A stretch of DNA of 64,000 bases, taken from the NCBI GenBank assembly GCA_913031575.1, contig CAJWEV010000002.1, forward strand, positions 1 through 64,000. Direction: 5' to 3'. Below are positions 9,903 to 18,919 of this stretch, piece by piece. The position numbers were made by a program, and so were the translations under genes. Origin of the DNA: an uncultured Halieaceae bacterium. Its GTDB lineage: Bacteria; Pseudomonadota; Gammaproteobacteria; Pseudomonadales; Halieaceae. The notes beneath the pieces are model-generated. The model ran no database searches. It had not been told where the DNA came from and was given only the letters and a program-made list of their open reading frames with translations. Positions within the stretch are counted from its first letter, which is position 1. Every line of letters starts with the position of its first letter.

Positions 9903-10406
9903 ATGGACATTACCAACATAACGTTTGACGATCTCGCGATTGGAGATGGTATCGAAGTTAGTCGCCTAGTCACAGCGCGAGATGTCGAACTTTTTGCCGT
10001 CGTGTCTGGCGATCACAACCCATTACACCTCGATCCGGAATACGCGGCTACCACGCAGTTTGGCGAGTGTATTGGTCATGGCATGTTGATTGGTGCCTTT
10101 GTGAGCGCGGTCATTGGACTTGAGTTCATGGGGCCGGGTACCGTCTATCTGGGTCAGAACCTCGAGTTTCGATCGCCCATTTTTCTGGGTGACACCCTAA
10201 GCATTGGCTTAACCGTAACCGACAAGCACGCGCGCAAGCCATGGGTCACTATGGCTCTTTCCGTCAAGAATCAGGATGGGAAAGAAGTGTGTCGAGGTGA
10301 ATCGCGCGTGATTGCACCGACCGAGAAGAAAACCGTGACGATCGTGCCGCCACCCTCGGTTGAACTGTTAGATCACGACTCGCCGCGCTTGGCTGACACA
10401 AACTGA
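9903..10406 (+). CDS. MaoC-like (R)-specific enoyl-CoA hydratase family protein
   Basis: A 167-residue single hot-dog-fold protein. The R-hydratase signature is clear: VSGDHNPLHLDPEYAATTQFG followed by IGHGMLIGAF, with Asp37 and His42 as the expected catalytic pair. This family hydrates 2-enoyl-CoA to (R)-3-hydroxyacyl-CoA (PhaJ) or acts in related acyl-CoA or acyl-ACP steps. The position divergent to fadD agrees with fatty-acid metabolism. No PHA synthase is in the window, so a PhaJ role is not supported beyond the family level. Its 3' end overlaps the next gene, on the other strand, by 34 bases. Confidence 0.85.
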   Translation: MDITNITFDDLAIGDGIEVSRLVTARDVELFAVVSGDHNPLHLDPEYAATTQFGECIGHGMLIGAFVSAVIGLEFMGPGTVYLGQNLEFRSPIFLGDTLSIGLTVTDKHARKPWVTMALSVKNQDGKEVCRGESRVIAPTEKKTVTIVPPPSVELLDHDSPRLADTN

Positions 10407-10873
10407 TCGGGATCCATATACATCAACTCAACAACAATCTTGGGCTCACTCTGCGAGGGCGTCATGGCGACCATGAGGACGTTGATGTCTTCGCCGTGTT
10501 GGGTGGGTCCCGAAGCACCTAAAAGCCGCGTATTGGTTGCAACTCCGTCTGCATCATTTGCCGTGAAGGTTTTGAGCGCACCCTCTTTACTCAGGGCTGT
10601 CATGAGTTCCTGAAGCAGCGCTACCAAACCGTCTCTGAAACGGGTGTAGTTAATATCACCTCGGTAGGCAGACATATGCAGCTTCATGTTGAGCTGAACT
10701 GTTTCGTCACCCTCAAATTCTAGCTGGGTGATGGGCACCACCTCGCCATCGACAAGACGGCGAAACACGCCTTTGGAGACCGTCCGAGTCGTCTCGAAGA
10801 ATGCTTTATTCAACAAGTGAGCCGTTAGCTGGCCCAACTGGTCGTATGTCATCGTAGAATTACCCAAGGCCAT
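10373..10873 (-). CDS. conserved-looking hypothetical protein, 166 aa
   Basis: I do not recognise a family. The 166-residue product is soluble, has no signal peptide, and alternates helix-like stretches (LGQLTAHLLNKAFFETTR, FRDGLVALLQELMTALSKEG) with beta-like ones (VPITQLEFEGDETVQLNMKLHM, EPKIVVELMYMDP). It contains no cysteine and no evident catalytic motif. It overlaps the MaoC gene tail to tail and is divergent from mnmC, 108 bases away. Codon usage resembles its neighbours and the frame is uninterrupted, so it is likely a real gene. Confidence 0.7.
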   Translation of the reverse strand: MALGNSTMTYDQLGQLTAHLLNKAFFETTRTVSKGVFRRLVDGEVVPITQLEFEGDETVQLNMKLHMSAYRGDINYTRFRDGLVALLQELMTALSKEGALKTFTANDADGVATNTRLLGASGPTQHGEDINVLMVAMTPSQSEPKIVVELMYMDPDQFVSAKRGES

Positions 10874-10981
10874 GATTACTTCCCAACAAATTGATCGAAC
10901 AATGAACAGTCTAGACGCACCGCTTTCTTATAATTTTCTCACGGGAGTATGGGTGCTGCCCCGAAGTGAGAGCTTAGCAGT

Positions 10982-13000
10982 ATGATCGAGCGTGGCAACA
11001 AGGATTGGCGCTTAATGTCTCGCCCGCATCTCAGTTTCATTGATGAGACCCCCCGATCTTGCGAATTCGATGATGATTATTATTCTCCCGATGACGGTCT
11101 AACTGAAAGCACCTATGTCTTCATTGAGGGTGGCGACGTGATCAACCGCATGCAGGCCCTGCAAGCTGGAGAAACACTCATAATCGGTGAACTGGGCCTA
11201 GGAACCGCACTCAATCTGGCGCTCATCCTGCAGGCTTGGTCGGAGCATGGGCCTGCGGGCGCGCGCTGCCATGTCATTACCATTGAAAAACATCCGCTTT
11301 CAATTTCCCAGCTCCGCGCGGCCAGCGCTCGATGGACGTCGCTGAGTCGGGAGTTCGAAACTATTCACCAGCGCTGGCCGTCGCCGATTCCCGGCTGTCA
11401 CCGAAGACCTGATTTGATTGATGGCTTAACCGTCGATTTTTGGTGGGAAGACGTATCGGATGCTCTGGGTGATCTCGAGTCGTATGGAAGCCGCTGGATC
11501 GATGTGTGGTTTCTCGACGGGTTCACACCCTCAAGAAATGAAGCGATGTGGAAAGCGGAGGTGCTGCGCGACGTGGCAAACCTGAGTCGCGATTCAGCCA
11601 ACGTAGCCACCTTTACCGCCTCAGGCGAAGTACGTCGCTCGCTCGAGCGTATTGGCTTCAGGGTGTCAAAGCGATCTGGCTTCGGTCGAAAGCGGGAGTG
11701 CTTACATGGCATTTTCGAACTTTCTCGGGCATCAAATGACGAGCACACAGCGCCCGCAAGACCGACAGCCTGGGATCAACCCTCCTACATCCAAGAGCCA
11801 AAGTCATGTCTTGTGCTGGGTGCGGGCCTAGCAGGTAGTCACCTCGCCCGCAGACTCGCCGAACGCAACTGTCAGGTGACGGTGCTCGAGAGGGGAACCA
11901 TTGGCTCAGGGGGCTCGACGCAACCGCAAGGCGTAATTTACACACGCCCCTCACACAAGCACGGCAAGTTGGCTGATTTTTCGCTGACCGCCTATGAGTT
12001 TTCAGTTGATCATCATCAGCGTAAGTTTCGCGAGGGCTCACTCAAGAAAGGTATAGACGGCGAGCTAACCGGCTACCTGCAATTGGCATCGGACGATGTG
12101 CTCGAGCGATTAGCCACTGCGTTCAATGATGAGGACAGCCCGCTCAAGGTCGTCACGCGCGAAGCGGCCTCATCGATCGCAGGGATAGAATTGACTCAAG
12201 GCGCGCAGCATTACCCAGACTCGGGTTGGCTTCATCCGCGCGCCATTTGTACTGAGCTTCTCGACCATCCAAATATCGCGGTCATCGAAGGTCTCGGCGA
12301 TACCACTTTGCGCCAAGGTGATGGTGACCAGTGGCTTGCCATCGCCTCTACTGGAGATGGCATTGCCACCGGAGATACAGCCGTGGTGACGACGGCATGG
12401 GAGGCGGTAGAGGATGCCAGGCTCGAATGGTTGCCACTGCAACCGATTCGAGGACAAACTACCCTGCTCCCGTCTCAAGGCGCATTAAAGGATTTGAAGT
12501 GCACGGTCTGCCATGCAGGATACACACCACCCGCTAAAGGTAATGTGCATTGTATTGGTGCTACCTATGGGCTCAATGAAACCTCCACAGAAGAGCGAGC
12601 AGCAGATCACGCCATCAACATTCAACAACTAAGGTCACAGGTTCCCTCTCTGGACTCCGCAGTTAGTTCTGAAAGCCACACGGGGCAAGCGGCCGTGCGC
12701 TGTGCCACCGCTGATTACCTGCCCATTGCAGGTCCCGTGCCCAACAAAGCCGAATTCATGACCACCTATGAGGGACTTCGGCACGATCGAAAGCGCCTCA
12801 TCAATAAGAAGCAGCCAAACATGAAAGGCTTGTATGTTCTGACGGGACTGGGATCTCGCGGTTTGACGTCTGCGCCGCTCCTGTCGGAAATTCTTATCTC
12901 TCAGATGACGGACTCTCCGCCTCCCGTAACCCGCTACCTTTCACAGGCTGTCTCACCAGCACGGTTTTTGAAGCGACGTTTGGTTAAGGGTGAGGCCTAA
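10982..13000 (+). CDS. mnmC: bifunctional tRNA mnm5s2U biosynthesis protein MnmC
   Basis: A two-domain enzyme finishing the 5-methylaminomethyl-2-thiouridine wobble modification of tRNA. The N-terminal half is the SAM-dependent methyltransferase (GETLIIGELGLGTALNLAL; WFLDGFTPSRNEAMW). The C-terminal half, from about residue 275, is the FAD-dependent oxidoreductase (SCLVLGAGLAGSHLARRLA dinucleotide-binding fold; GLYVLTGLGSRGLTSAPLLSE near the end). Its 672 residues match the full-length fused form. ATG at 10982 is used; an ATG at 11015 (MSRPHLSF) preceded by AAGGA is a possible alternative. The stop TAA shares its last A with the ATG of the next gene, indicating coupled translation. Confidence 0.95.
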   Translation: MIERGNKDWRLMSRPHLSFIDETPRSCEFDDDYYSPDDGLTESTYVFIEGGDVINRMQALQAGETLIIGELGLGTALNLALILQAWSEHGPAGARCHVITIEKHPLSISQLRAASARWTSLSREFETIHQRWPSPIPGCHRRPDLIDGLTVDFWWEDVSDALGDLESYGSRWIDVWFLDGFTPSRNEAMWKAEVLRDVANLSRDSANVATFTASGEVRRSLERIGFRVSKRSGFGRKRECLHGIFELSRASNDEHTAPARPTAWDQPSYIQEPKSCLVLGAGLAGSHLARRLAERNCQVTVLERGTIGSGGSTQPQGVIYTRPSHKHGKLADFSLTAYEFSVDHHQRKFREGSLKKGIDGELTGYLQLASDDVLERLATAFNDEDSPLKVVTREAASSIAGIELTQGAQHYPDSGWLHPRAICTELLDHPNIAVIEGLGDTTLRQGDGDQWLAIASTGDGIATGDTAVVTTAWEAVEDARLEWLPLQPIRGQTTLLPSQGALKDLKCTVCHAGYTPPAKGNVHCIGATYGLNETSTEERAADHAINIQQLRSQVPSLDSAVSSESHTGQAAVRCATADYLPIAGPVPNKAEFMTTYEGLRHDRKRLINKKQPNMKGLYVLTGLGSRGLTSAPLLSEILISQMTDSPPPVTRYLSQAVSPARFLKRRLVKGEA

Positions 13001-13776
13001 TGAAAAACGTCACGAATCAACGCTTAATTCTACTCTTGGCTTGCCTCGCGCTGGCCTTGACAGCAAATGCTAATCCGCCACGCATATTCGACTACGTCAC
13101 CAAAGAGACTCGGTCGATTGACCGCGATCATTTCACTCAAGGTTTACTGATTTGGGATGACGCGCTTTGGGTAAGCTCAGGCCTCTACAATGAATCCTTC
13201 GTTGCTCGCTACGATTGGCCATCCATGGCGAACCGCAAGGTCACTCAACTACCTGACCAGTATTTTGCCGAGGGACTCGCTGAACTCAATGGCAGGATCT
13301 ATGTTCTCACCTGGCGATCTCAGGACTTGCTGGTATTGGATCCCAATTCGATGAAAATCATCGAAACCTATCGCCTTAGGGGTGAGGGCTGGGGCGTGAC
13401 CAGCGACGGCAGTCAGCTCTGGATCTCAGATGGCACTCATCGGTTAACCGTTTGGGAGAACGACGAGGTAAAAAGGACGATTGAGGTGATTTACGACGGT
13501 AAGCGTGTCTCTCGTCTCAATGAACTTGAGTGGATCAACGGGGAAATCTGGGCAAATGTGTGGCTGACAGACCAAATCGTTCGAATAGACCCCACTTCAG
13601 GCATAATCACCAGTATCATTGATCTTCGTGGGTTACTTCCGCGCGATGAGCGACGACGAGATACAGACGTCTTGAACGGCATTGCGGTAGATCCCAAAAC
13701 AGGTGCAATCTGGTTGGGTGGGAAACGCTGGCCCTCCCTGTTCAATATTGAGCTCGTTGAGCGTAAACCCCAGTAA
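13000..13776 (+). CDS. glutaminyl-peptide cyclotransferase (glutamine cyclotransferase family), exported
   Basis: A 258-residue protein with a Sec signal (ILLLACLALALTANA) and the five-bladed beta-propeller of plant-type/bacterial glutamine cyclotransferases, which convert N-terminal glutamine to pyroglutamate. Family features are RDHFTQGLLIWDDALWVSSGLYN at the start of the propeller, YFAEGLAELNGRIYVLTWR, GEGWGVTSDGSQLWISDG, RLNELEWINGEIWANVW and VLNGIAVDPKTGAIWLGGKRW; the conserved Glu of LNELEW is in place. It overlaps mnmC by one base and is followed 14 bases later by an M16C peptidase. Expected location is periplasmic. Confidence 0.9.
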   Translation: MKNVTNQRLILLLACLALALTANANPPRIFDYVTKETRSIDRDHFTQGLLIWDDALWVSSGLYNESFVARYDWPSMANRKVTQLPDQYFAEGLAELNGRIYVLTWRSQDLLVLDPNSMKIIETYRLRGEGWGVTSDGSQLWISDGTHRLTVWENDEVKRTIEVIYDGKRVSRLNELEWINGEIWANVWLTDQIVRIDPTSGIITSIIDLRGLLPRDERRRDTDVLNGIAVDPKTGAIWLGGKRWPSLFNIELVERKPQ

Positions 13777-13790
13777 TCTCAGGAAATGTC

Positions 13791-16733
13791 ATGAACGCAG
13801 TCGTAACGCCCTCCAACCATCCAGCATTTGAGATGACGCGTCGTGTCCCTATTGAATCACTGGGTTTGGAAGTTCAGGAATACGTCCACAAAGCGACCGG
13901 TGCACGCCACCTCCACATGGCGACGAACTCAGATGAAAATGTCTTCATGGTGGCTTTGAAGACAGTTCCGGAGGATTCAACGGGGGTTGCTCACATATTG
14001 GAGCACACCGTTCTCTGTGGCAGTGAAAAGTATCCCGTGCGCGATCCTTTTTTCATGATGCTTCGCCGATCGCTTAACACCTTCATGAATGCCTTCACGA
14101 GCTCAGATTGGACGGCCTATCCTTTTGCCACACAGAATCCCAAAGATTTTGACAATCTACTCTCGGTGTATCTGGACGCTGTTTTCTTTTCTAGACTTGA
14201 CCCTCTCGATTTCGCTCAAGAAGGCCACAGGGTGGAGCTAGCCTCCGAGGAGGCAAACGCACCGCTGGTCTACAAAGGGGTTGTTTTTAACGAGATGAAA
14301 GGGGCGATGTCGTCTATTTCGTCTGTGTTGTGGGATCGATTGTGTTTCGAACTCTTCCCAACCAGCACTTATCACTACAACAGCGGTGGCGATCCTGAGG
14401 CTATCCCAGATCTCAGCTATGATCAGCTGATGGCGTTCTATAAGGGACACTACCATCCAAGTAATGCCATTCTACTCACCTTCGGTAATCTCCCAGTGTC
14501 GCAGCATCATGATGTCTTTGAACGGGAGGCATTGTGCCGATTTGAGCGCTCTGACGAGCACATAGAGGTAACACTTGAAAAGGCCTTCGACGCGCCCAAA
14601 CGCGCTTTACATTACTACGCGTTGGAAGACGCCGATACCGATAACAAAACGCACCTCATCATGGGCTGGAAACTCGGTGAGAGCGCAGACCTTGATGCGA
14701 TGCTCGAAGCACAGTTGTTGTCATCTGTTCTCATGGAAAATAGCGCCTCGCCATTAATGCAATGGCTGGAGACCAACGATCTGGGTTCCGCACCTTCCCC
14801 ACTATGCGGCCTTGAAGATTCAATGCGCGAAATGGTGCTCTGTTGTGGCATTGAGGGCAGCAACCAGAACAGCGCAGATGACTTTGAAGCACAGGTGCTC
14901 GAAGTAATACGTAACACGGCAGCAGAAGGCGTGAGCTTAGATCGCTTGGAAGCCATTCTTCATCAAATCGAGCTCCATCAAAGAGAGGTAACCGGGGACG
15001 GTATGCCTTACGGGCTGAACCTCATGCTTCGGGCACTGGGAGCCGCCACACACAACGGTGACGCGGTAGCGGCCCTCGATTTGAGTCCCGCTGTCGAGCG
15101 ATTAAGAGCAAAGATGCGCGAGCCGAATTTCATTGAAGAACGGCTGAATACCCTGGTGCTCAATAATCCCCACCGAATCACGTTAACCGTGGCCCCCAAT
15201 CCTGATCTCGATCTGCTCAGAAAGGAACGCGAGGCGCAACGACTCGCCGATATGCGAGCCGATCTGGACGAGGATGCGATTGCTAATGTGCGCAAGCTCG
15301 CGAGAGATCTCGAGCAACGCCAAAATCAAGTAGACGATGTCAGCATCCTGCCCAAAGTGGGCCTCGCTGATATCCCTGAGGATGTCTCAGCGCCAATCCT
15401 TGACTCGAAGCCGTTGACCGAGGGTAAGCGACACATCGTGGGCAAAGCGGGGACCAACGGCCTGGTTTACCAACAAATGGCGCTCGCCCTGCCAACCCTC
15501 ACAGAAGAGCAGCAGAGTGAGCTACCGCTATTGTGCGCCCTTTCGTCAGAGGTGGGCATCAACAAAGACTCCTACCTCGAGGTACAGGACCGACAATCGG
15601 CGACTGTGGGTAGTTTGGGGGTGAGCGTATCGACGCGCGCATCACGCACCGATATCGACCAGGCCTCAGGATTTCTTGTCGTCTCCTCTAAGGCTCTGGC
15701 GAATCGGATGACCGAACAGTCAAATTTAATGATCGACACCTTGACCTCAGCCTCGTTTACCGAGGGTGGGCGCATCAGGGAGCTGATCAGTCAGATGCGC
15801 GCCCGCCGTGATCAAAGCATCAGCGGCGCGGGGCATAGCCTAGCAATGACCGCCGCGAGTGCCGGTATGAGCCCTCTCGCATCGCTCTATCACCGACAAA
15901 GTGGTCTGGAGGGAATCCAACGTTTACGTCAATTAGACGACCGCCTCGCTAATGCTGATGAGATCGAGAAGATGGGAGCCTCGCTGACAGCGCTCAGAGA
16001 TCACTTGCTATCCACGCACTCAATCAATTTATTGTCGGTCGCCGATCCAAATCACATTGGGGAGGCCATGCAGTGCTTATCTTCAGTCGCAACTCGCCTC
16101 TCAACGGACAGTTCAGTGGGCGCCTGGTCGCTGACACAGCGAGCCAGTACGAAAAATCAGATTTGGGCTGCTAACACGCAGGTAAACTTTTGTGCGAAAG
16201 CGTATCCAACAGTGCCAAGCGGTCATCCAGACGCACCTGTGCTGGCGGTGCTTGGAGCCTACTTGCGAAATGGCTTTCTGCACCGAAGTATCAGGGAGCA
16301 AGGCGGTGCTTATGGTGGTGGGGCAAGTCACGACGCGAACGTAGGTGCCTTCCGGTTCTTCTCATACCGCGACCCCCGCAATCTCGAGACGCTGGCCGAT
16401 TTCGATGCATCCATAGACTGGTTAATGACTGCAAAACATGATGAGTTGGCACTCGAGGAAGCGATCTTAAGCGTTATGTCGAGTCTTGATAAGCCCGCAT
16501 CACCTGCTGGGGAAGTAAAAAAAGCGTTCTACGATGAACTTTATGGTCGAACCACTGAGCAAAAACGCCAAGTCAGAGATGCCATCATTTCAACGACGAT
16601 TGATGACCTTCAGCGGGTGGCTTCAAATTACTTGCGATCGGATTTGGGTACTTCGGTAGTTCTGACGGACGCAAAAACAGCATCTAGCGAAGCACTGGTC
16701 GACTTAGGCTGGACCCATCACGACCTCACCTAG
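13791..16733 (+). CDS. M16C family zinc peptidase (presequence-protease/PreP-like)
   Basis: A 980-residue inverzincin metallopeptidase. The zinc and catalytic motif HILEH is at 68-72 (VAHILEHTVLCGSEKYPVRDPF), with LNTFMNAFTSSDWTAYPF and the third ligand region KGVVFNEMKGAMSS downstream; the C-terminal half carries the REQGGAYGGGASHD segment seen in M16C enzymes. The length and organisation are those of the PreP/Cym1 group, which degrades unstructured peptides inside a closed chamber. There is no clear signal peptide, so it is probably cytoplasmic. AGGAAA lies in front of the ATG. It is the third gene of the mnmC run. Physiological peptide substrates are unknown. Confidence 0.92.
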   Translation: MNAVVTPSNHPAFEMTRRVPIESLGLEVQEYVHKATGARHLHMATNSDENVFMVALKTVPEDSTGVAHILEHTVLCGSEKYPVRDPFFMMLRRSLNTFMNAFTSSDWTAYPFATQNPKDFDNLLSVYLDAVFFSRLDPLDFAQEGHRVELASEEANAPLVYKGVVFNEMKGAMSSISSVLWDRLCFELFPTSTYHYNSGGDPEAIPDLSYDQLMAFYKGHYHPSNAILLTFGNLPVSQHHDVFEREALCRFERSDEHIEVTLEKAFDAPKRALHYYALEDADTDNKTHLIMGWKLGESADLDAMLEAQLLSSVLMENSASPLMQWLETNDLGSAPSPLCGLEDSMREMVLCCGIEGSNQNSADDFEAQVLEVIRNTAAEGVSLDRLEAILHQIELHQREVTGDGMPYGLNLMLRALGAATHNGDAVAALDLSPAVERLRAKMREPNFIEERLNTLVLNNPHRITLTVAPNPDLDLLRKEREAQRLADMRADLDEDAIANVRKLARDLEQRQNQVDDVSILPKVGLADIPEDVSAPILDSKPLTEGKRHIVGKAGTNGLVYQQMALALPTLTEEQQSELPLLCALSSEVGINKDSYLEVQDRQSATVGSLGVSVSTRASRTDIDQASGFLVVSSKALANRMTEQSNLMIDTLTSASFTEGGRIRELISQMRARRDQSISGAGHSLAMTAASAGMSPLASLYHRQSGLEGIQRLRQLDDRLANADEIEKMGASLTALRDHLLSTHSINLLSVADPNHIGEAMQCLSSVATRLSTDSSVGAWSLTQRASTKNQIWAANTQVNFCAKAYPTVPSGHPDAPVLAVLGAYLRNGFLHRSIREQGGAYGGGASHDANVGAFRFFSYRDPRNLETLADFDASIDWLMTAKHDELALEEAILSVMSSLDKPASPAGEVKKAFYDELYGRTTEQKRQVRDAIISTTIDDLQRVASNYLRSDLGTSVVLTDAKTASSEALVDLGWTHHDLT

Positions 16734-17067
16734 AGGGACTATTCCAGCTCAAGGACAATGCCTGCCTTTTCTGAAGTCAAAGCTCATGACACCTATTTAG
16801 GGCGATAAACAGACGTCCACCCGTGGGGTCTGCCAACGGTAGCGATGTTGCGGTCATTCGCTCCGCAACCCTGAGATGCCCCCCGTTCCCCAGATCAATC
16901 CATGCGATTATGGGAAATGACCTTTTACAGAGCTCCTCGGGACTGATACCACGAGCCTGTAACGAGTGCGTGAACACCGCTGCAAGCGTTTGTAATTCAC
17001 TGACTGAGATGCCTTACCAACTATGGTGCGCGGTCTTTAGGTGCCTAGTGCCGACCGACGCAAGTAC
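16734..17067. other. 334-base gap between convergent genes
   Basis: No rho-independent terminator is obvious between the peptidase gene and the convergent desaturase gene. On the minus strand an uninterrupted stretch ends with TGA at 16777-16779 and contains the small open frame listed separately. No tRNA-like or long-repeat structure was seen. Confidence 0.5.
16777..16977 (-). CDS. possible small protein, 66 aa (low confidence)
   Basis: An open frame starting at GTG with a protein-like composition: VFTHSLQARGISPEELCKR and IIAWIDLGNGGHL, ending LFIALNRCHEL. The same frame is open for a further dozen codons upstream (GISVSELQTLAAV) without an ATG, so the true start, if any, is unclear. No family is recognised. 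It could be a small gene with a non-ATG start, a decayed remnant, or chance. It sits downstream of, and in the same direction as, the desaturase gene. Confidence 0.25.
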   Translation of the reverse strand: MFTHSLQARGISPEELCKRSFPIIAWIDLGNGGHLRVAERMTATSLPLADPTGGRLFIALNRCHEL

Positions 17068-17973
17068 CTATGAAGCGATAGTCATCTTAAGCACCTGTCC
17101 ATAACCAGAGACCACAGGTACATCGTCGAGAACGCCTTTCTGCTTTAGCAGGGATCGCAGTTTTGGTAGATTGTAGCAAGGAACACCCGCCATAAAGTGA
17201 TGTTCCATGTGGTAGTTAACATTATTCGGTGCTAGCAGGAACCGCTGCCAAAACGGCGCTTCCACGGTACGCGTGTTCATTCGGACATCGGGTTCGTAAA
17301 GGTCTGTTACCGCAGCGTGCTCTCCCACCTGTCGCAAGCGGACTACCCACATGTAAGACGTCAGAAATGTGAACATCCATATGAACCAGGTCCAGCCGAT
17401 TCCAAGGCCCGACAGGGCGACTATAAACACCCCATGTACTAGGATTTGTTTGGCAACCAAGTGGTTCGACCCATAAGTCTCACGGCTCATTTGACTCGAG
17501 GTGCCATTCGCCAGAGCGCGCAATAGCTTCAATCCGGTCGCACCCAGCAAATCTCTGCGCCATTTTCGATACAGACTGTCGCGCGAAATTGGGTAGGCCT
17601 GATAGTTGGGTAAATCAGGGTCGTCATGACTGCCTGCGAACTTGTGATGAGCCGTGTGACCCCTAGCGTAGGAATCAAGATCACCTAATGTCGGTAATGC
17701 GCAAAGCCACTGACCGACCCATTGATTCAAAGTGCGTGTTTTAAAGAGACTGCCGTGCCCAGCTTCGTGCATCAAAACAGCGAGGCTCAACTGACGGCCA
17801 GGTAGTACCAGCCAGGCAAACAGGAATGTCCACAAGCTTGGATAGGCGGCGACCAACCAGAGAATCCCAAAAGTTAGCGCCCATGTCCGACCCACCATCA
17901 GCCACGCTGTGACGTCACTGCGCCGGAGTAGCATCTCACGCTCTTGCGATGTCAGCACCTCATTAGGTTTCAC
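17068..17973 (-). CDS. membrane fatty acid desaturase family protein
   Basis: A 301-residue di-iron membrane enzyme of the fatty acid desaturase superfamily. The three histidine boxes are present: HEAGH (69-73), HTAHH (106-110) and HMEHH (255-259), the last in NNVNYHMEHHFMAGVP. Hydrophobic segments near residues 25-60 and 175-215 give the usual four-helix membrane topology with cytoplasmic His boxes. The family inserts double bonds into acyl chains or hydroxylates related lipids; NYHMEHH with YGSNH is typical of acyl-lipid or carotenoid/sphingolipid-type desaturases, so the exact substrate is open. Start is GTG at 17973 preceded by AGGAA. Monocistronic by position. Confidence 0.85.
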   Translation of the reverse strand: MKPNEVLTSQEREMLLRRSDVTAWLMVGRTWALTFGILWLVAAYPSLWTFLFAWLVLPGRQLSLAVLMHEAGHGSLFKTRTLNQWVGQWLCALPTLGDLDSYARGHTAHHKFAGSHDDPDLPNYQAYPISRDSLYRKWRRDLLGATGLKLLRALANGTSSQMSRETYGSNHLVAKQILVHGVFIVALSGLGIGWTWFIWMFTFLTSYMWVVRLRQVGEHAAVTDLYEPDVRMNTRTVEAPFWQRFLLAPNNVNYHMEHHFMAGVPCYNLPKLRSLLKQKGVLDDVPVVSGYGQVLKMTIAS

Positions 17974-18087
17974 GATTATTCCTCGTTATTTACGCGAACT
18001 GCTGCGCGTATAAATGGTGATCGCCTAGTAAAATGTTAACATAATCTCTATTAAACCTTGGGCCATCAATTTAGACAGAAATCATCG

Positions 18088-18909
18088 ATGTCAGAGGTTG
18101 ACCCACCAGTAAAAGCGCAGCTAACTTTGCTCAAAGAGCAAAGTGGTGTGCTCGAGCAGTCTCGTAAAAACTGGCTGGACGACAGTCTTGTCGGTTCTCA
18201 CTTGTGGAAACTCAACTACGCCATTAGTGACATTGGCTTCCTACTTGCAACCTTGGACGACCCCGAGGCGATCAAGCAAGGCAAGCGCTGGGTGAAGCTC
18301 CAACAAAAACTGGGTGAGGGCATTGCTTGGTTGAGCACTATTGACCTCTTGAGAGACTCTTTGAGCGGGTCAGACCTCAACAAAATCGCAAATGCAGTCG
18401 CCAGACTGTCATTAAAGCCCGTGAACAAATGTCACAAACTCATGGCGAACCCGGAGTGGGTTCGTATTAGGCGCTGGTGGTATGGTTACCTGCAGTCATT
18501 ATCGCCAATTGATCCGACGGAAGTGCTGACTTTCGCCATGACCGAGCGTGCTGAGCATCGATTCCTAAAACTGCGAAATCGAGTTTTAAAGCATGATAAC
18601 GACAAGGACTGGCTCAAATTGGAGGACGCTGCGGGTGAGTTGAAAGCGGTCCTATCATTGCACGCACCGTCAAACCCATGCTACCGAGAGCGGGTGAGTC
18701 TGCTCAGCGATATCGAATCCCATCTGCGACTCTGGCGTCAGGCGCATTCACGTCAGCCGTTATTAAAACTTCTGTCGGCAACACCTGAAGTTGATGATCG
18801 TGCGCGCTTGTCCCGAAGCATTGCCGAAATCAGACGTCAACAACAGCTCAGTGCTCATCGCTGTAAAGAGTGCATAAGAAAGTTATTGATCAAACCCAGG
18901 GTTAACTAA
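18088..18909 (+). CDS. hypothetical helical protein with a CHAD-like pattern
   Basis: A 273-residue, entirely helical, basic protein with no signal peptide. Two halves each resemble the alpha-helical CHAD (conserved histidine) repeat: first SHLWKLNYAISDIGFLLATL and WVKLQQKLGEGIAWLSTIDLL, then HRFLKLRNRVLKHDNDKDWL and RVSLLSDIESHLRLWRQ, which recall the CHAD pattern of a His/Arg-rich helix followed by LGDLND-like helices. CHAD proteins bind polyphosphate. The likeness is by eye and the histidines are sparse, so it may be a divergent CHAD or an unrelated helical protein. I use the ATG at 18088; an upstream TTG at 18058 adds ten residues. It converges on the permease gene. Confidence 0.65.
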   Translation: MSEVDPPVKAQLTLLKEQSGVLEQSRKNWLDDSLVGSHLWKLNYAISDIGFLLATLDDPEAIKQGKRWVKLQQKLGEGIAWLSTIDLLRDSLSGSDLNKIANAVARLSLKPVNKCHKLMANPEWVRIRRWWYGYLQSLSPIDPTEVLTFAMTERAEHRFLKLRNRVLKHDNDKDWLKLEDAAGELKAVLSLHAPSNPCYRERVSLLSDIESHLRLWRQAHSRQPLLKLLSATPEVDDRARLSRSIAEIRRQQQLSAHRCKECIRKLLIKPRVN

Positions 18910-18919
18910 CGACTGTCAA

